Positions 50,253-56,966 of a stretch of DNA of 56,966 bases are shown here, in pieces (within the stretch, counting starts at the first letter, position 1; every line of letters begins with the position of its first letter). Both the position numbers and the translations under genes were made by a program. The stretch is taken from assembly GCA_031553685.1 (NCBI GenBank), contig JAVBLE010000010.1:1-56966 (forward strand), written 5' to 3'. The notes beneath the pieces are model-generated. The model searched no databases, had not been told where the DNA came from, and was given only the letters and a program-made list of their open reading frames with translations. This stretch comes from JAFGVL01 sp031553685. GTDB taxonomy: Bacteria; Bacteroidota; Bacteroidia; Bacteroidales; Paludibacteraceae.

Positions 50253-51446
50253 ATGTGGCAGAATAAAGAAAATTTGCAGCCCAGCGAACGCTTGTTGCGC
50301 GAGATTTCGAACAGCAAACGCTTGTTGTTTGGTATTCCTAAAGAGAACCAAACGCTTGAAACCCGCCTTGCGCTAACGCCCGAAGCGGTGTCGCTTTTGG
50401 TGGAAGAGGGGCATGAAGTGTTGATTGAAACGGGTGCGGGGTTGGGCATGAATTATACCGACTTGCGATATTCGGAATGTGGTGCTACGATTGTGCAAAA
50501 TGCGACCGATGTGCTTGCTGCAGATATTGTTCTGAAAATATCGCCGCCTACGCCAAGTGAAATTACTTTGCTGCGCGACAAGGCAACTATATTTTCGATG
50601 CTTCAGCTTAGTTTGTTTTCGGCAGATAGCATGAAACTAATGATGCAAAAAAAGATTACGGCTTTTGCATACGAGTTGATAAAGGACGAACAACGCAATT
50701 TTCCGGTAGTTAGTTCTATGTCGGAGATTGATGGGGTTACAGCAATATCCATTGCGGCACAATTGATGAGCAACGAGAATGGTGGAAAGGGTTTGTTGTT
50801 AGGCGGAATTGCGGGTGTTTCGCCAACGGAAGTGCTTATTTTGGGTGCGGGTATTGCCGGATCGACCGCAGCACGGACGGCTTTGGCGCTGGGTGCGCAA
50901 GTTAAGATTTTTGATCATGATATTAATAAACTGCGCAAATTGCAACAACGGTTTGGACAACATGTGTTCACTTCGGTGATTCATCCAAGTGTGCTTTTCA
51001 AGGCGCTGGCTTCGGCTGATGCGGTGATTGGGACGCTGAAATATATTAATGGGTCGGAACGGTTTATGGTGTCGGAAGATTTGGTGCGGACGATGAAGCA
51101 TGGTGCTGTCATTGTTGATTTGAGTGTTGATCAAGGGGGCTGTTTCGAGACTTCTAAATGCCGGAATTTATCTGATCCTACTTACGAGGTACATGGCGTT
51201 ACTCATTATTGTGTGCCGAATTTGTCGTCGCGTGTGGGGCGGACGGCTTCTATTGCGTTGAGTAATATTTTTGTTCCGTTGATGTTGAAAATCGGGGAAT
51301 CGGGGAATATTGTTACGGCGGTTGGGCAAAACAGTGGATTGCGTAATGGGGCGTATCTTTATAAGGGTATTCTTACCAACCGGTTGATTGGCAGTCATTT
51401 TAACTTACCAGCTAATGATATTGGTTTGTTTATGACGGGATTTTGA
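50253..51446 (+). CDS. ald: Alanine dehydrogenase
   Basis: 397 aa, ATG at 50253. Ald interconverts L-alanine and pyruvate plus ammonia with NAD. After a ~24-residue N-terminal extension compared with classic Ald, the catalytic domain begins LLFGIPKENQTLETRLALTP, then SLLVEEGHEVLIETGAGLGM, AYELIKDEQRNFPVVSSMSE, the Rossmann motif VLILGAGIAGSTAARTALAL, GAVIVDLSVDQGGCFETSKC, and VPNLSSRVGRTASIALSNIF. The extension (WQNKENLQPSERLLREISN) looks genuine rather than a start error. Pyridine nucleotide transhydrogenase subunit A is the main alternative, but length and lack of partner favour Ald. Confidence 0.88.
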   Translation: MWQNKENLQPSERLLREISNSKRLLFGIPKENQTLETRLALTPEAVSLLVEEGHEVLIETGAGLGMNYTDLRYSECGATIVQNATDVLAADIVLKISPPTPSEITLLRDKATIFSMLQLSLFSADSMKLMMQKKITAFAYELIKDEQRNFPVVSSMSEIDGVTAISIAAQLMSNENGGKGLLLGGIAGVSPTEVLILGAGIAGSTAARTALALGAQVKIFDHDINKLRKLQQRFGQHVFTSVIHPSVLFKALASADAVIGTLKYINGSERFMVSEDLVRTMKHGAVIVDLSVDQGGCFETSKCRNLSDPTYEVHGVTHYCVPNLSSRVGRTASIALSNIFVPLMLKIGESGNIVTAVGQNSGLRNGAYLYKGILTNRLIGSHFNLPANDIGLFMTGF

Positions 51447-51479
51447 TATTTATAGGGACGGTGTGCCAACCCGCGTATG

Positions 51480-51640
51480 CGGATGCGCGAGGGATGGAAG
51501 CGGCACCCCGCAGCCACCTTTCTCCAACTCATCTTCACAGGAGAGGGGCTAGCTTCGGCTGACGACAGTTTGTGTGATAACTGGCGGTGGTGGCGAGGAG
51601 TATAGCGGACAGCCCGACCCCGATCTTTGAAGGGAGGTTT
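51480..51640. repeat. GC-rich intergenic element with two related half-motifs
   Basis: Between the ald stop and the glyoxalase-like gene the DNA turns markedly GC-rich. Two similar blocks occur: GGGATGGAAGCGGCACCCCG (51491-51510) and AGTATAGCGGACAGCCCGAC (51599-51618), sharing the AGCGG-then-CCCG wording. From memory, paired GATxGAAGCGG ... ATAGCGGACAGC blocks are common at gene ends in Flavobacteriia and relatives; I know no settled function. Confidence 0.5.
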
Positions 51641-51716
51641 GCTGAAATGGGGATTTGAGGGGGCGCGCCCTAATGGTTTTAATTGTTTTTTGAATTTATA
51701 TAAAAAGGAGAATTGT

Positions 51717-52097
51717 ATGCAAGTAAAGGCTCATTTTGATCATTATAATTTTAATGTGAGGGATTTGGAGAAGAGTTTGGCGTTTTATGGTCGGGCTTTG
51801 GGGTTTACGGAAGCGAAACGCAAGGAGGCGGCTGATGGTTCGTTTGTTTTGGTGTATCTGACGGATGGCAGTGGTAAGTTCTTGCTGGAGCTTACCTGGC
51901 TCCGCGATTGGGATAGGGCGTATAATCTGGGGGATAATGAGATGCACCTTTGTGTGCGTGTAGAGGGGGATTATGATGGGGTATGGGCTTTTCACCGCGA
52001 GATGGGTTGCATTTGCTACGAAAACGCGGATATGGGTTTGTATTTTATTAATGATCCGGATGGGTATTGGATTGAGATTTTGCCTGTAAAGAAGTAG
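51717..52097 (+). CDS. Glyoxalase I-like VOC family protein
   Basis: 126 aa from the ATG at 51717, preceded by AAGGAG at 51705-51710. The open frame reaches back to 51627 but that part lies in the GC-rich repeat. VOC fold: HFDHYNFNVRDLEKSLAFYG, LGFTEAKRKEAADGSFVLVY, LLELTWLRDWDRAYNLGDNE, MHLCVRVEGDYDGVWAFHRE, INDPDGYWIEILP. Candidate metal ligands are the His of FDHYN, Glu of LLELTW, His of MHLCV and Glu of WIEILP, the full glyoxalase I set. It likely detoxifies methylglyoxal as lactoylglutathione lyase or uses another thiol. The next gene begins 4 bp after its stop. Confidence 0.88.
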   Translation: MQVKAHFDHYNFNVRDLEKSLAFYGRALGFTEAKRKEAADGSFVLVYLTDGSGKFLLELTWLRDWDRAYNLGDNEMHLCVRVEGDYDGVWAFHREMGCICYENADMGLYFINDPDGYWIEILPVKK

Positions 52098-52101
52098 ACT
52101 G

Positions 52102-52698
52102 ATGCGCTTGTATATACCACTTTTAGTGCTTTTGTTGACAGCTTGTGTGCCCGAAACGAAAGCTGCGCAACCGAACTTGAATACTGAGAGATTGCACGAG
52201 AAGGCTGATGAGGCGTTTGCTTTTTGTAAACAAAAGGGGATGAATACGGAGTATTGCTTTCTGGTTGATATGAGCATTCATTCGGGGAAGAACCGCTTTT
52301 TTGTATGGAATTTCAAGGATAAGAAGGTGACTAACACCGGTCTTGTGTGTCATGGGATGGGGAAGGGGAGTACGCCTTCGACGCCTGTTTTTAGTAATAC
52401 GCAGGGGAGTAATTGTACTTCGTTGGGGAAATATAAGCTGGGAATCCGGTCATACAGCCAATATGGCATTCATGTGCACTACAAAATGCATGGACTTGAA
52501 TCGACGAACAGTAATGCTTTTAAGCGAATTGTTGTTTTGCATTCGTACACGCCTGTGCCAACGGGCGAGATTTATCCGGCTCATTTGCCGATGGGTTTCA
52601 GTTTGGGCTGTCCGGTGGTGGATGATAGTTTGATGACTGTACTTGACGGGATGTTACAGAAAGCGAAGAAGCCTGTTTTGCTTTGGATATATGAGTGA
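52102..52698 (+). CDS. Murein L,D-transpeptidase-like lipoprotein (YkuD_2 type)
   Basis: 198 aa, ATG at 52102. Lipoprotein signal with LLTAC lipobox (Cys about residue 15). The body fits the 'murein L,D-transpeptidase catalytic domain' family: NTEYCFLVDMSIHSGKNRFF, VCHGMGKGSTPSTPVFSNTQ, GKYKLGIRSYSQYGIHVHYK, and the catalytic region IVVLHSYTPVP followed by MGFSLGCPVVDD, with His and the S-x-G-C cysteine in place. Enzymes of this fold crosslink or trim peptidoglycan stems in the periplasm; as a lipoprotein it would sit on a membrane facing the wall. Cotranscribed with the glyoxalase-like gene (4 bp gap). Confidence 0.88.
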   Translation: MRLYIPLLVLLLTACVPETKAAQPNLNTERLHEKADEAFAFCKQKGMNTEYCFLVDMSIHSGKNRFFVWNFKDKKVTNTGLVCHGMGKGSTPSTPVFSNTQGSNCTSLGKYKLGIRSYSQYGIHVHYKMHGLESTNSNAFKRIVVLHSYTPVPTGEIYPAHLPMGFSLGCPVVDDSLMTVLDGMLQKAKKPVLLWIYE

Positions 52699-52719
52699 TA
52701 ATGCGTTGTTCGCAAAGAT

Positions 52720-52756
52720 ACAAAGCTCACAAACAGTTTAAGTTTGTGAGCTTTGT
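52720..52756. terminator. Bidirectional terminator between convergent genes
   Basis: Perfect 15-bp stem (52720-52734 with 52742-52756) with a 7-nt loop, between the L,D-transpeptidase-like gene (+) and the LD-carboxypeptidase gene (-). Confidence 0.8.
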
Positions 52757-52765
52757 GTTTAGAGT

Positions 52766-53662
52766 TTAGTATTTTAGCTCGACTTCATTTTTATCAACAC
52801 TGAACATTACTTCTGCGCCAAGTATCAAAGGTAGGTTGCGTTCTGTATGCCCGGCAGGGAAATTGAAACAAACGGGATATTCGTATTCGCTTACTGCATC
52901 GGCTATGATTTCGTACACCGTTTTTCCCATCTGTGGGTCTTCTTCGTATTCGGTAAACTGACCGACAATAAGCCCTGCCAGATTTTCGAGCACTCCGCTT
53001 ATTTTCAGGTTTTGCATCATGCGGTCTATTTTGTATGGTTCTTCGCCAACATCTTCGAGGAATAATATTTTTTGATAGGTATCTATATCAAAATGTGTTC
53101 CGCGCAAACCGAAAAGTACGGATAAATTTCCTCCTACAAGGATTGATTTTACTTCTCCTTCGCGATTTAATTCGTGTGCAGGAATGGTGTATTGAGGTAA
53201 ATCTCCGCCATATAGAGTATTGTGCAACAATTGAACGGGTTCGGCATCAGTGGGAAGTTCGGTCAAATGTTTTGCCATGATGCTGTGCAATGAAGCGACA
53301 TCAATAGCTGTAGTAGCGGCATGCAACACGGTAATATCGCTGAACCCGATTATCCATTTCGGATTGACTTCAAAGGCTGTTAAGTCGATTTGGTCGATTA
53401 CTTGCATTAATCCGTAACCGCCCCGCGAACAAAGGATTGCTTTGATTTCGGGATTGTCGATAGCGGCTTGCAGGTCGGCTATGCGTTGTTCGACAGTTCC
53501 GGCAAACCGACCGTCTTGCTCACAGGCAAATTCGCTTACAATGGGTTGCAGGTCCCATTCTTTGAGGCGGGCTACTGCTCCGTCGATGAATTTTGAGTCG
53601 ATACATCCCGAAGGGGAAACAATGGCTACTTTATCATTGTAGCGGAGAAATGGTGGAAGCAT
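52766..53662 (-). CDS. ldcA: LD-carboxypeptidase (peptidase family S66)
   Basis: 298 aa, ATG at 53662. LdcA removes the terminal D-Ala from murein tetrapeptides during peptidoglycan recycling in the cytoplasm. Family features: DKVAIVSPSGCIDSKFIDGA, the 'SRGGYG' turn (ILCSRGGYGLMQVIDQ), the nucleophile motif WIIGFSDITVLHAA with catalytic Ser, ILFLEDVGEEPYKIDRMMQN with the Glu, and FNFPAGHTERNLPLILGAEV with the His. The Ser-Glu-His triad is complete. It faces another peptidoglycan gene across the terminator. Confidence 0.92.
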   Translation of the reverse strand: MLPPFLRYNDKVAIVSPSGCIDSKFIDGAVARLKEWDLQPIVSEFACEQDGRFAGTVEQRIADLQAAIDNPEIKAILCSRGGYGLMQVIDQIDLTAFEVNPKWIIGFSDITVLHAATTAIDVASLHSIMAKHLTELPTDAEPVQLLHNTLYGGDLPQYTIPAHELNREGEVKSILVGGNLSVLFGLRGTHFDIDTYQKILFLEDVGEEPYKIDRMMQNLKISGVLENLAGLIVGQFTEYEEDPQMGKTVYEIIADAVSEYEYPVCFNFPAGHTERNLPLILGAEVMFSVDKNEVELKY

Positions 53663-53711
53663 ATTTTATAATGGTTAATTATTAATTATCAATGATTAAT
53701 GCAAGTTCTGA

Positions 53712-56504
53712 TTATTTCGGATTCATTACAAATTTAATACAATTGCTTTGAGAAACAATGGCTTCAAGCATTTGTTGCAGTTTTTCGGAAGTGATTCCGG
53801 TTACAATTCGTTCGTAATCGCTCAAATAGTTGAACCCTTCTTTTTCGTACGCTGCAATACTCGATTGCCACCAACTGTTTTCTTTTTGTCCTTCGGCAAA
53901 GTTTTTAAACAAATTCTTCTTCACCTTTTCTAAATCTTCTGTCCTCACTCCATTTGCACGGATATTGTCCAATTCTTTCTGAGCTATTCCGATTAATTTA
54001 CCGGCTTTTTGTGGGTCGGTGTCAAAACGGATTGCTAAACGGATTTGTTCCTGCGGGCGATTGGTCAAACGGGTTGAAACGCTTACGCCATAAGTTCCGC
54101 CTTCGTCTTCGCGAATGCTTTCGGTGTAACGCAAGTCGAGTATGCTTGCTAAAACACCGGCTGTTATCGAATTCTCGAAATTGTAAATCATTCCGCCTGT
54201 ATAAATAAGGCAAACGGATGATTTTTCGACTTGCATGTCGCGCGTCCATTCTTTATCAATTTTCCCTTTGGGATAACGAATGTTATTGTCCACCCACGAT
54301 TCGCGTTTTGCATCTGTTTTCAATCCTCCCAAATAGGTGGTAATAAGAGGCTTTATACTATCCATGGTTATATTTCCCACCAAAACAAAAGTAAAGTCGG
54401 CAGGATTTTTAAACCGTTCTTTGTAAATAGAATAGGCTTTTGATGATGAAATCTGGTCGAGCGTTTGCAGGTTCATGATTACACGACGCGGATTGTAATT
54501 GGCCTGTACAAGTGAAAGGGTATCATTAAATGCAGCATTCGGATTTTTTGCCTGATTGGCATATTTTGTACGCAGAGATTGCATAAAGGTTTCGTAGCTT
54601 TTTGCATTTTTGCGTACATGGGTAAATCTCAAGAAGGCTAATTGAAACATGGTTTCGGCATCTTTTACCGAAGTTGCCCCCGACATAGTTTCTTCAAATT
54701 CGCTGATATTGGTCGAGATACCCGCCATTTTTCCGGTCAGTGCCAAAGAGCGTTCGTATTGGTTTAGTTTTCCTATTTCGCCGCGCACTACAATCTCGTC
54801 GGCAAGTTGTGCCGAAGGTAAATCGGATACATTTTTCACCAACGAATATCCACCCTCACTAAATGCATACATACTAATTTCATCATTTTTGAATGCAGTC
54901 GGTTTCAGTATCACTCGCACACCGTTGTCAAGCGTCCATTCGGTAGTGCCGAACTGCTCGTTTTTAGTTTCTTTGACAATGCTGCCGGATTTTGGTTTTT
55001 TATCCAGCAATGGTTTTTCTATTTTTTCTACTTTGTAAGGCTCTACCGGATTATGTTCGGAAGCCTGTATCAATTCGCGGATTTCTGTTCCGGTAGGAAT
55101 TTTGACGGTTGGTTTTTGTGGCGCCGATATATCCACAATCATATTTTCGGGAGTAACATAACTTTGGGCTACCTTATTCACTGCTTCCAAGGTTATCTCT
55201 CCGGCGATTGCTTTTTTAGCATAACTGTATTCCCACTCCATGCTCGGAATTGGCTCGGCTTCGAGGAAATTACGCGTATATTCACCAACATAGCTGTTGT
55301 TTTTCCGTTTGTCGCGCTCGTTGTACGACTTTTCGTAATTTGCCAGCAGGTTGGCTTTTGCGCGGTCGAGCTCTGTTTGCGAAAAACCGTACTGTTTCAT
55401 GCGTTGCGCTTCTTTCAATAAAGCCTCGAGCGACTGTTTCTCCAACCCTTCTTTGGATACAACGGCTATTACAAAGGCATCGCGCGAACGGGTAAGATCG
55501 TCGTAATAACCGCCACCATCTATATATGGACAATTTTTTTCGTTACGCAATTTATTAAAACGGTCGTTGAGCATAATTGCAATCAGGTTATCAATTAACT
55601 CTGTGGTATAACCTTTTTCGGACAAGCGCACACTGTCGGGGCGCGGAGTGTGTTTGTAATCAATCTCTATGGTTGCTACCTTCGCTTCGGGGTCGGTAGT
55701 AATGGCAACAATCGGTTCTTTATTGTCGGGGATATCATAAATGATGCGCTTTGCCGGATTTATGGGTGCCGGAATATCGGCAAACTGTCGTTTAATGGTA
55801 GCTTCCACTTGGTTTACATCCACATCACCTACTATGATTAATGCTTGCAGGTCAGGGCGATACCATTTTTTGTAATATGCCCGCAATTCGTCGTATTTGA
55901 AATTGTTGATAATGGCTGTGTCGCCTATCACATCGCGTTTAGCATATTGCGAATTTGGGTATTTCAGTTTGTTGCTTTCTTTCCACATGCGGCGGTCGGC
56001 AGTGGCTCCTGTGCGCCACTCTTCGCGTATCACGCCGCGTTCTTTGTCAATTTCGCTTCCATCGAGTGTGATGAAACTCGACCAGTCGTGCAATACAAGC
56101 AACGAACTGTCCACAATAGACGGGCGGATAGTCGGCACATTCTTAAGTAAATACACCGTTTCGTCCAGCGAAGTGTAGGCGTTAATGTTAGCGCCGAATT
56201 TCACCCCAATTGTTTCCATATAATTGATAATGGCTTTGTCGGGAAAATTCTTTGTGCCATTGAAAGCCATGTGTTCAAGGAAATGAGCCAAGCCGTTTTG
56301 GTTATCTTCTTCCAAAATAGCTCCTACATTTTGTACAATATAAAAATCGGCTCGTTGTGGCGGATATTCGTTGTGGCGGATATAATAAGTGAGTCCGTTG
56401 GACAATTTACCATAGCGGATGGCTGTATCCATCGGGATTTTTGTTTGGGCTAATACATTCAAACTCCACAAGAAGGGCAAAATCAACACAAAATATTTCT
56501 TCAT
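53712..56504 (-). CDS. Secreted two-domain M16 (insulinase family) zinc protease
   Basis: 930 aa, ATG at 56504. Signal peptide MKKYFVLILPFLWSLNVLAQ. Active M16 N-domain with the inverted zinc motif HxxEH: GLAHFLEHMAFNGTKNFP (residues about 73-90), and the distal Glu in ERGVIREEW. The second half repeats the fold (FTFVLVGNITMDSIKPLITT, YLGGLKTDAKRESWVDNN, YTESIREDEGGTYGVSV) without a zinc site, as in pitrilysin-like proteins. Such enzymes degrade peptides in the periplasm. A strong promoter lies upstream. Confidence 0.93.
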   Translation of the reverse strand: MKKYFVLILPFLWSLNVLAQTKIPMDTAIRYGKLSNGLTYYIRHNEYPPQRADFYIVQNVGAILEEDNQNGLAHFLEHMAFNGTKNFPDKAIINYMETIGVKFGANINAYTSLDETVYLLKNVPTIRPSIVDSSLLVLHDWSSFITLDGSEIDKERGVIREEWRTGATADRRMWKESNKLKYPNSQYAKRDVIGDTAIINNFKYDELRAYYKKWYRPDLQALIIVGDVDVNQVEATIKRQFADIPAPINPAKRIIYDIPDNKEPIVAITTDPEAKVATIEIDYKHTPRPDSVRLSEKGYTTELIDNLIAIMLNDRFNKLRNEKNCPYIDGGGYYDDLTRSRDAFVIAVVSKEGLEKQSLEALLKEAQRMKQYGFSQTELDRAKANLLANYEKSYNERDKRKNNSYVGEYTRNFLEAEPIPSMEWEYSYAKKAIAGEITLEAVNKVAQSYVTPENMIVDISAPQKPTVKIPTGTEIRELIQASEHNPVEPYKVEKIEKPLLDKKPKSGSIVKETKNEQFGTTEWTLDNGVRVILKPTAFKNDEISMYAFSEGGYSLVKNVSDLPSAQLADEIVVRGEIGKLNQYERSLALTGKMAGISTNISEFEETMSGATSVKDAETMFQLAFLRFTHVRKNAKSYETFMQSLRTKYANQAKNPNAAFNDTLSLVQANYNPRRVIMNLQTLDQISSSKAYSIYKERFKNPADFTFVLVGNITMDSIKPLITTYLGGLKTDAKRESWVDNNIRYPKGKIDKEWTRDMQVEKSSVCLIYTGGMIYNFENSITAGVLASILDLRYTESIREDEGGTYGVSVSTRLTNRPQEQIRLAIRFDTDPQKAGKLIGIAQKELDNIRANGVRTEDLEKVKKNLFKNFAEGQKENSWWQSSIAAYEKEGFNYLSDYERIVTGITSEKLQQMLEAIVSQSNCIKFVMNPK

Positions 56505-56526
56505 ACAAGTATTCTTTTTCGGGTTT

Positions 56527-56556
56527 CAAAAATACATAAAATACTTTGAGTAACAA
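56527..56556 (-). promoter_or_regulatory. Predicted promoter of the M16 protease gene
   Basis: The minus strand reads TTG (56556-56554), a 19-bp spacer, then TATTTTTG (56534-56527), matching the Bacteroidota consensus at both boxes; 22 bp before the ATG. Confidence 0.72.
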
Positions 56557-56600
56557 TTTCTCCCGAAATGAAAATTAAGGATATAAAACAAATAAAAACA

Positions 56601-56632
56601 GTCAGGGGTTCATTTCAAAAAGAGCCCCTGAC
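56601..56632 (-). terminator. Terminator of the right-edge gene
   Basis: 11-bp stem (56601-56611 with 56622-56632, one G-T pair) with a 10-nt loop and a T-rich run leftwards. It ends transcription of the minus-strand gene entering from the right edge, about 160 bp past its stop. Confidence 0.7.
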
Positions 56633-56723
56633 CACTTTTAAAACCAAGCCCCCAATCCATCCGGCACAAACAACAACGAAAATCCGGACAAATCGTGGGC
56701 TTGAATGTATGAAACGGCACGCA

Positions 56724-56778
56724 GTAGGGGCGTTGCATGCAACGCCCCTACAATGACCACCTGCAACGCCCCTACAAT
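56724..56778. repeat. 28-bp palindrome plus direct-repeat copy
   Basis: 56724-56751 is a perfect palindrome with half GTAGGGGCGTTGCA. Its right half recurs as a direct repeat: TGCAACGCCCCTACAAT at 56738-56754 and 56762-56778, 24 bp apart. Short GC-rich palindromes of this wording are found between genes in several bacterial genomes; it sits right after the right-edge gene stop. Confidence 0.65.
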
Positions 56779-56788
56779 ACCCACACCT

Positions 56789-56966
56789 TTAAGGCGTTAC
56801 ACTCGCCGAACAACCATCCGTGCGTGTATAAGTAAAGGTAACAGATCCACTGCTTACACCCGTTACCACACCCGCATTTGTAACCGTAGCCACACCCGGA
56901 TTATTACTCACCCAGGTGCCGCCCGTTGTGGGCGAAAGCGTAGTCGTACTGCCCGCGCAAATTGTG
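56789..56966 (-). CDS. 3' end of an Ig-like repeat surface protein (start outside window)
   Basis: 58 codons plus a TAA at 56791-56789, open to the right edge. The peptide begins TICAGSTTTLSPTTGGTWVS, continues NNPGVATVTNAGVVTGVSSG and ends SVTFTYTRTDGCSASVTP: one bacterial Ig-like (Big2-type) repeat of the kind stacked in Bacteroidota adhesins. No T9SS sorting tail follows; the frame stops within what would normally be the last strand (SVTVTV), so the gene may be truncated or simply end here. A terminator lies ~160 bp downstream. Confidence 0.72.
   Translation of the reverse strand, partial: TICAGSTTTLSPTTGGTWVSNNPGVATVTNAGVVTGVSSGSVTFTYTRTDGCSASVTP

Noticed and set aside
51627..51716. N-terminal extension of the glyoxalase-like protein
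   Set aside because: The extension lies in the GC-rich repeat element, and AAGGAG directly precedes the ATG at 51717.
56568..56756. Plus-strand ORF of 62 codons
   Set aside because: It covers the terminator hairpin and palindromic repeat of the opposite strand; composition is not protein-like.

Overview
This AT-rich window reads as chromosome of a Bacteroidota bacterium, most likely order Bacteroidales; I cannot name the genus. The signs are several type IX secretion (T9SS) sorting domains, a PorD-like T9SS protein, families typical of the phylum (DUF3256, DUF4296, DUF4835), promoters with the Bacteroidota -7 box TAnnTTTG, and few Shine-Dalgarno sites. No rRNA, tRNA, CRISPR array, transposase or phage gene was found.

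Region 1 (1-12.9 kb, all minus strand) is a surface-protein island. Two copies of a two-gene cassette lie in tandem. In each, a ~765-aa secreted protein ending in a DUF1566-like domain precedes a repeat adhesin that starts with the same kind of domain and continues in ~50-58-residue Cys-containing repeats. The complete adhesin ends in a gliding-motility-type (type B) T9SS domain. The other runs off the left edge with no stop in 1223 codons. A separate T9SS type A protein lies upstream, behind a strong terminator.

Region 2 (13.3-26.7 kb) is mostly housekeeping: a DksA-like protein, lspA and two overlapping small genes, a secreted orphan, a glycosyltransferase, PspC, uvrB, a DUF502 protein, a comF-like gene with a TIGR01212 radical-SAM gene, class II ribonucleotide reductase, a Nudix hydrolase and rimM. 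A MITE-like element lies before pspC, and about sixteen 21-bp tandem repeats lie between the Nudix gene and rimM.

Region 3 (26.8-37.1 kb, minus strand) holds two paralogous T9SS proteins and a protein that is almost only a T9SS sorting domain. It then holds a probable operon tamB - DUF3256 - porD-like - recN, which mixes envelope biogenesis with DNA repair.

Region 4 (37.2-48.9 kb) carries an inactive-type M16 protein, truA, a lipoprotein, a YciO/Sua5 protein, a nitroreductase, tilS, ftsK, rsmA, a GtrA protein, an acyltransferase and aroK.

Region 5 (49-57 kb) holds an outer-membrane barrel protein, a small XRE regulator behind a perfect 40-bp palindrome, alanine dehydrogenase, a glyoxalase-like protein, an L,D-transpeptidase-like lipoprotein, an LD-carboxypeptidase, a large active-type M16 protease, and the 3' end of an Ig-repeat surface gene entering from the right.

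Several starts were moved from upstream TTG codons to internal ATGs where the signal peptide or family N-terminus required it. Everything rests on reading the sequence; no database search was run.
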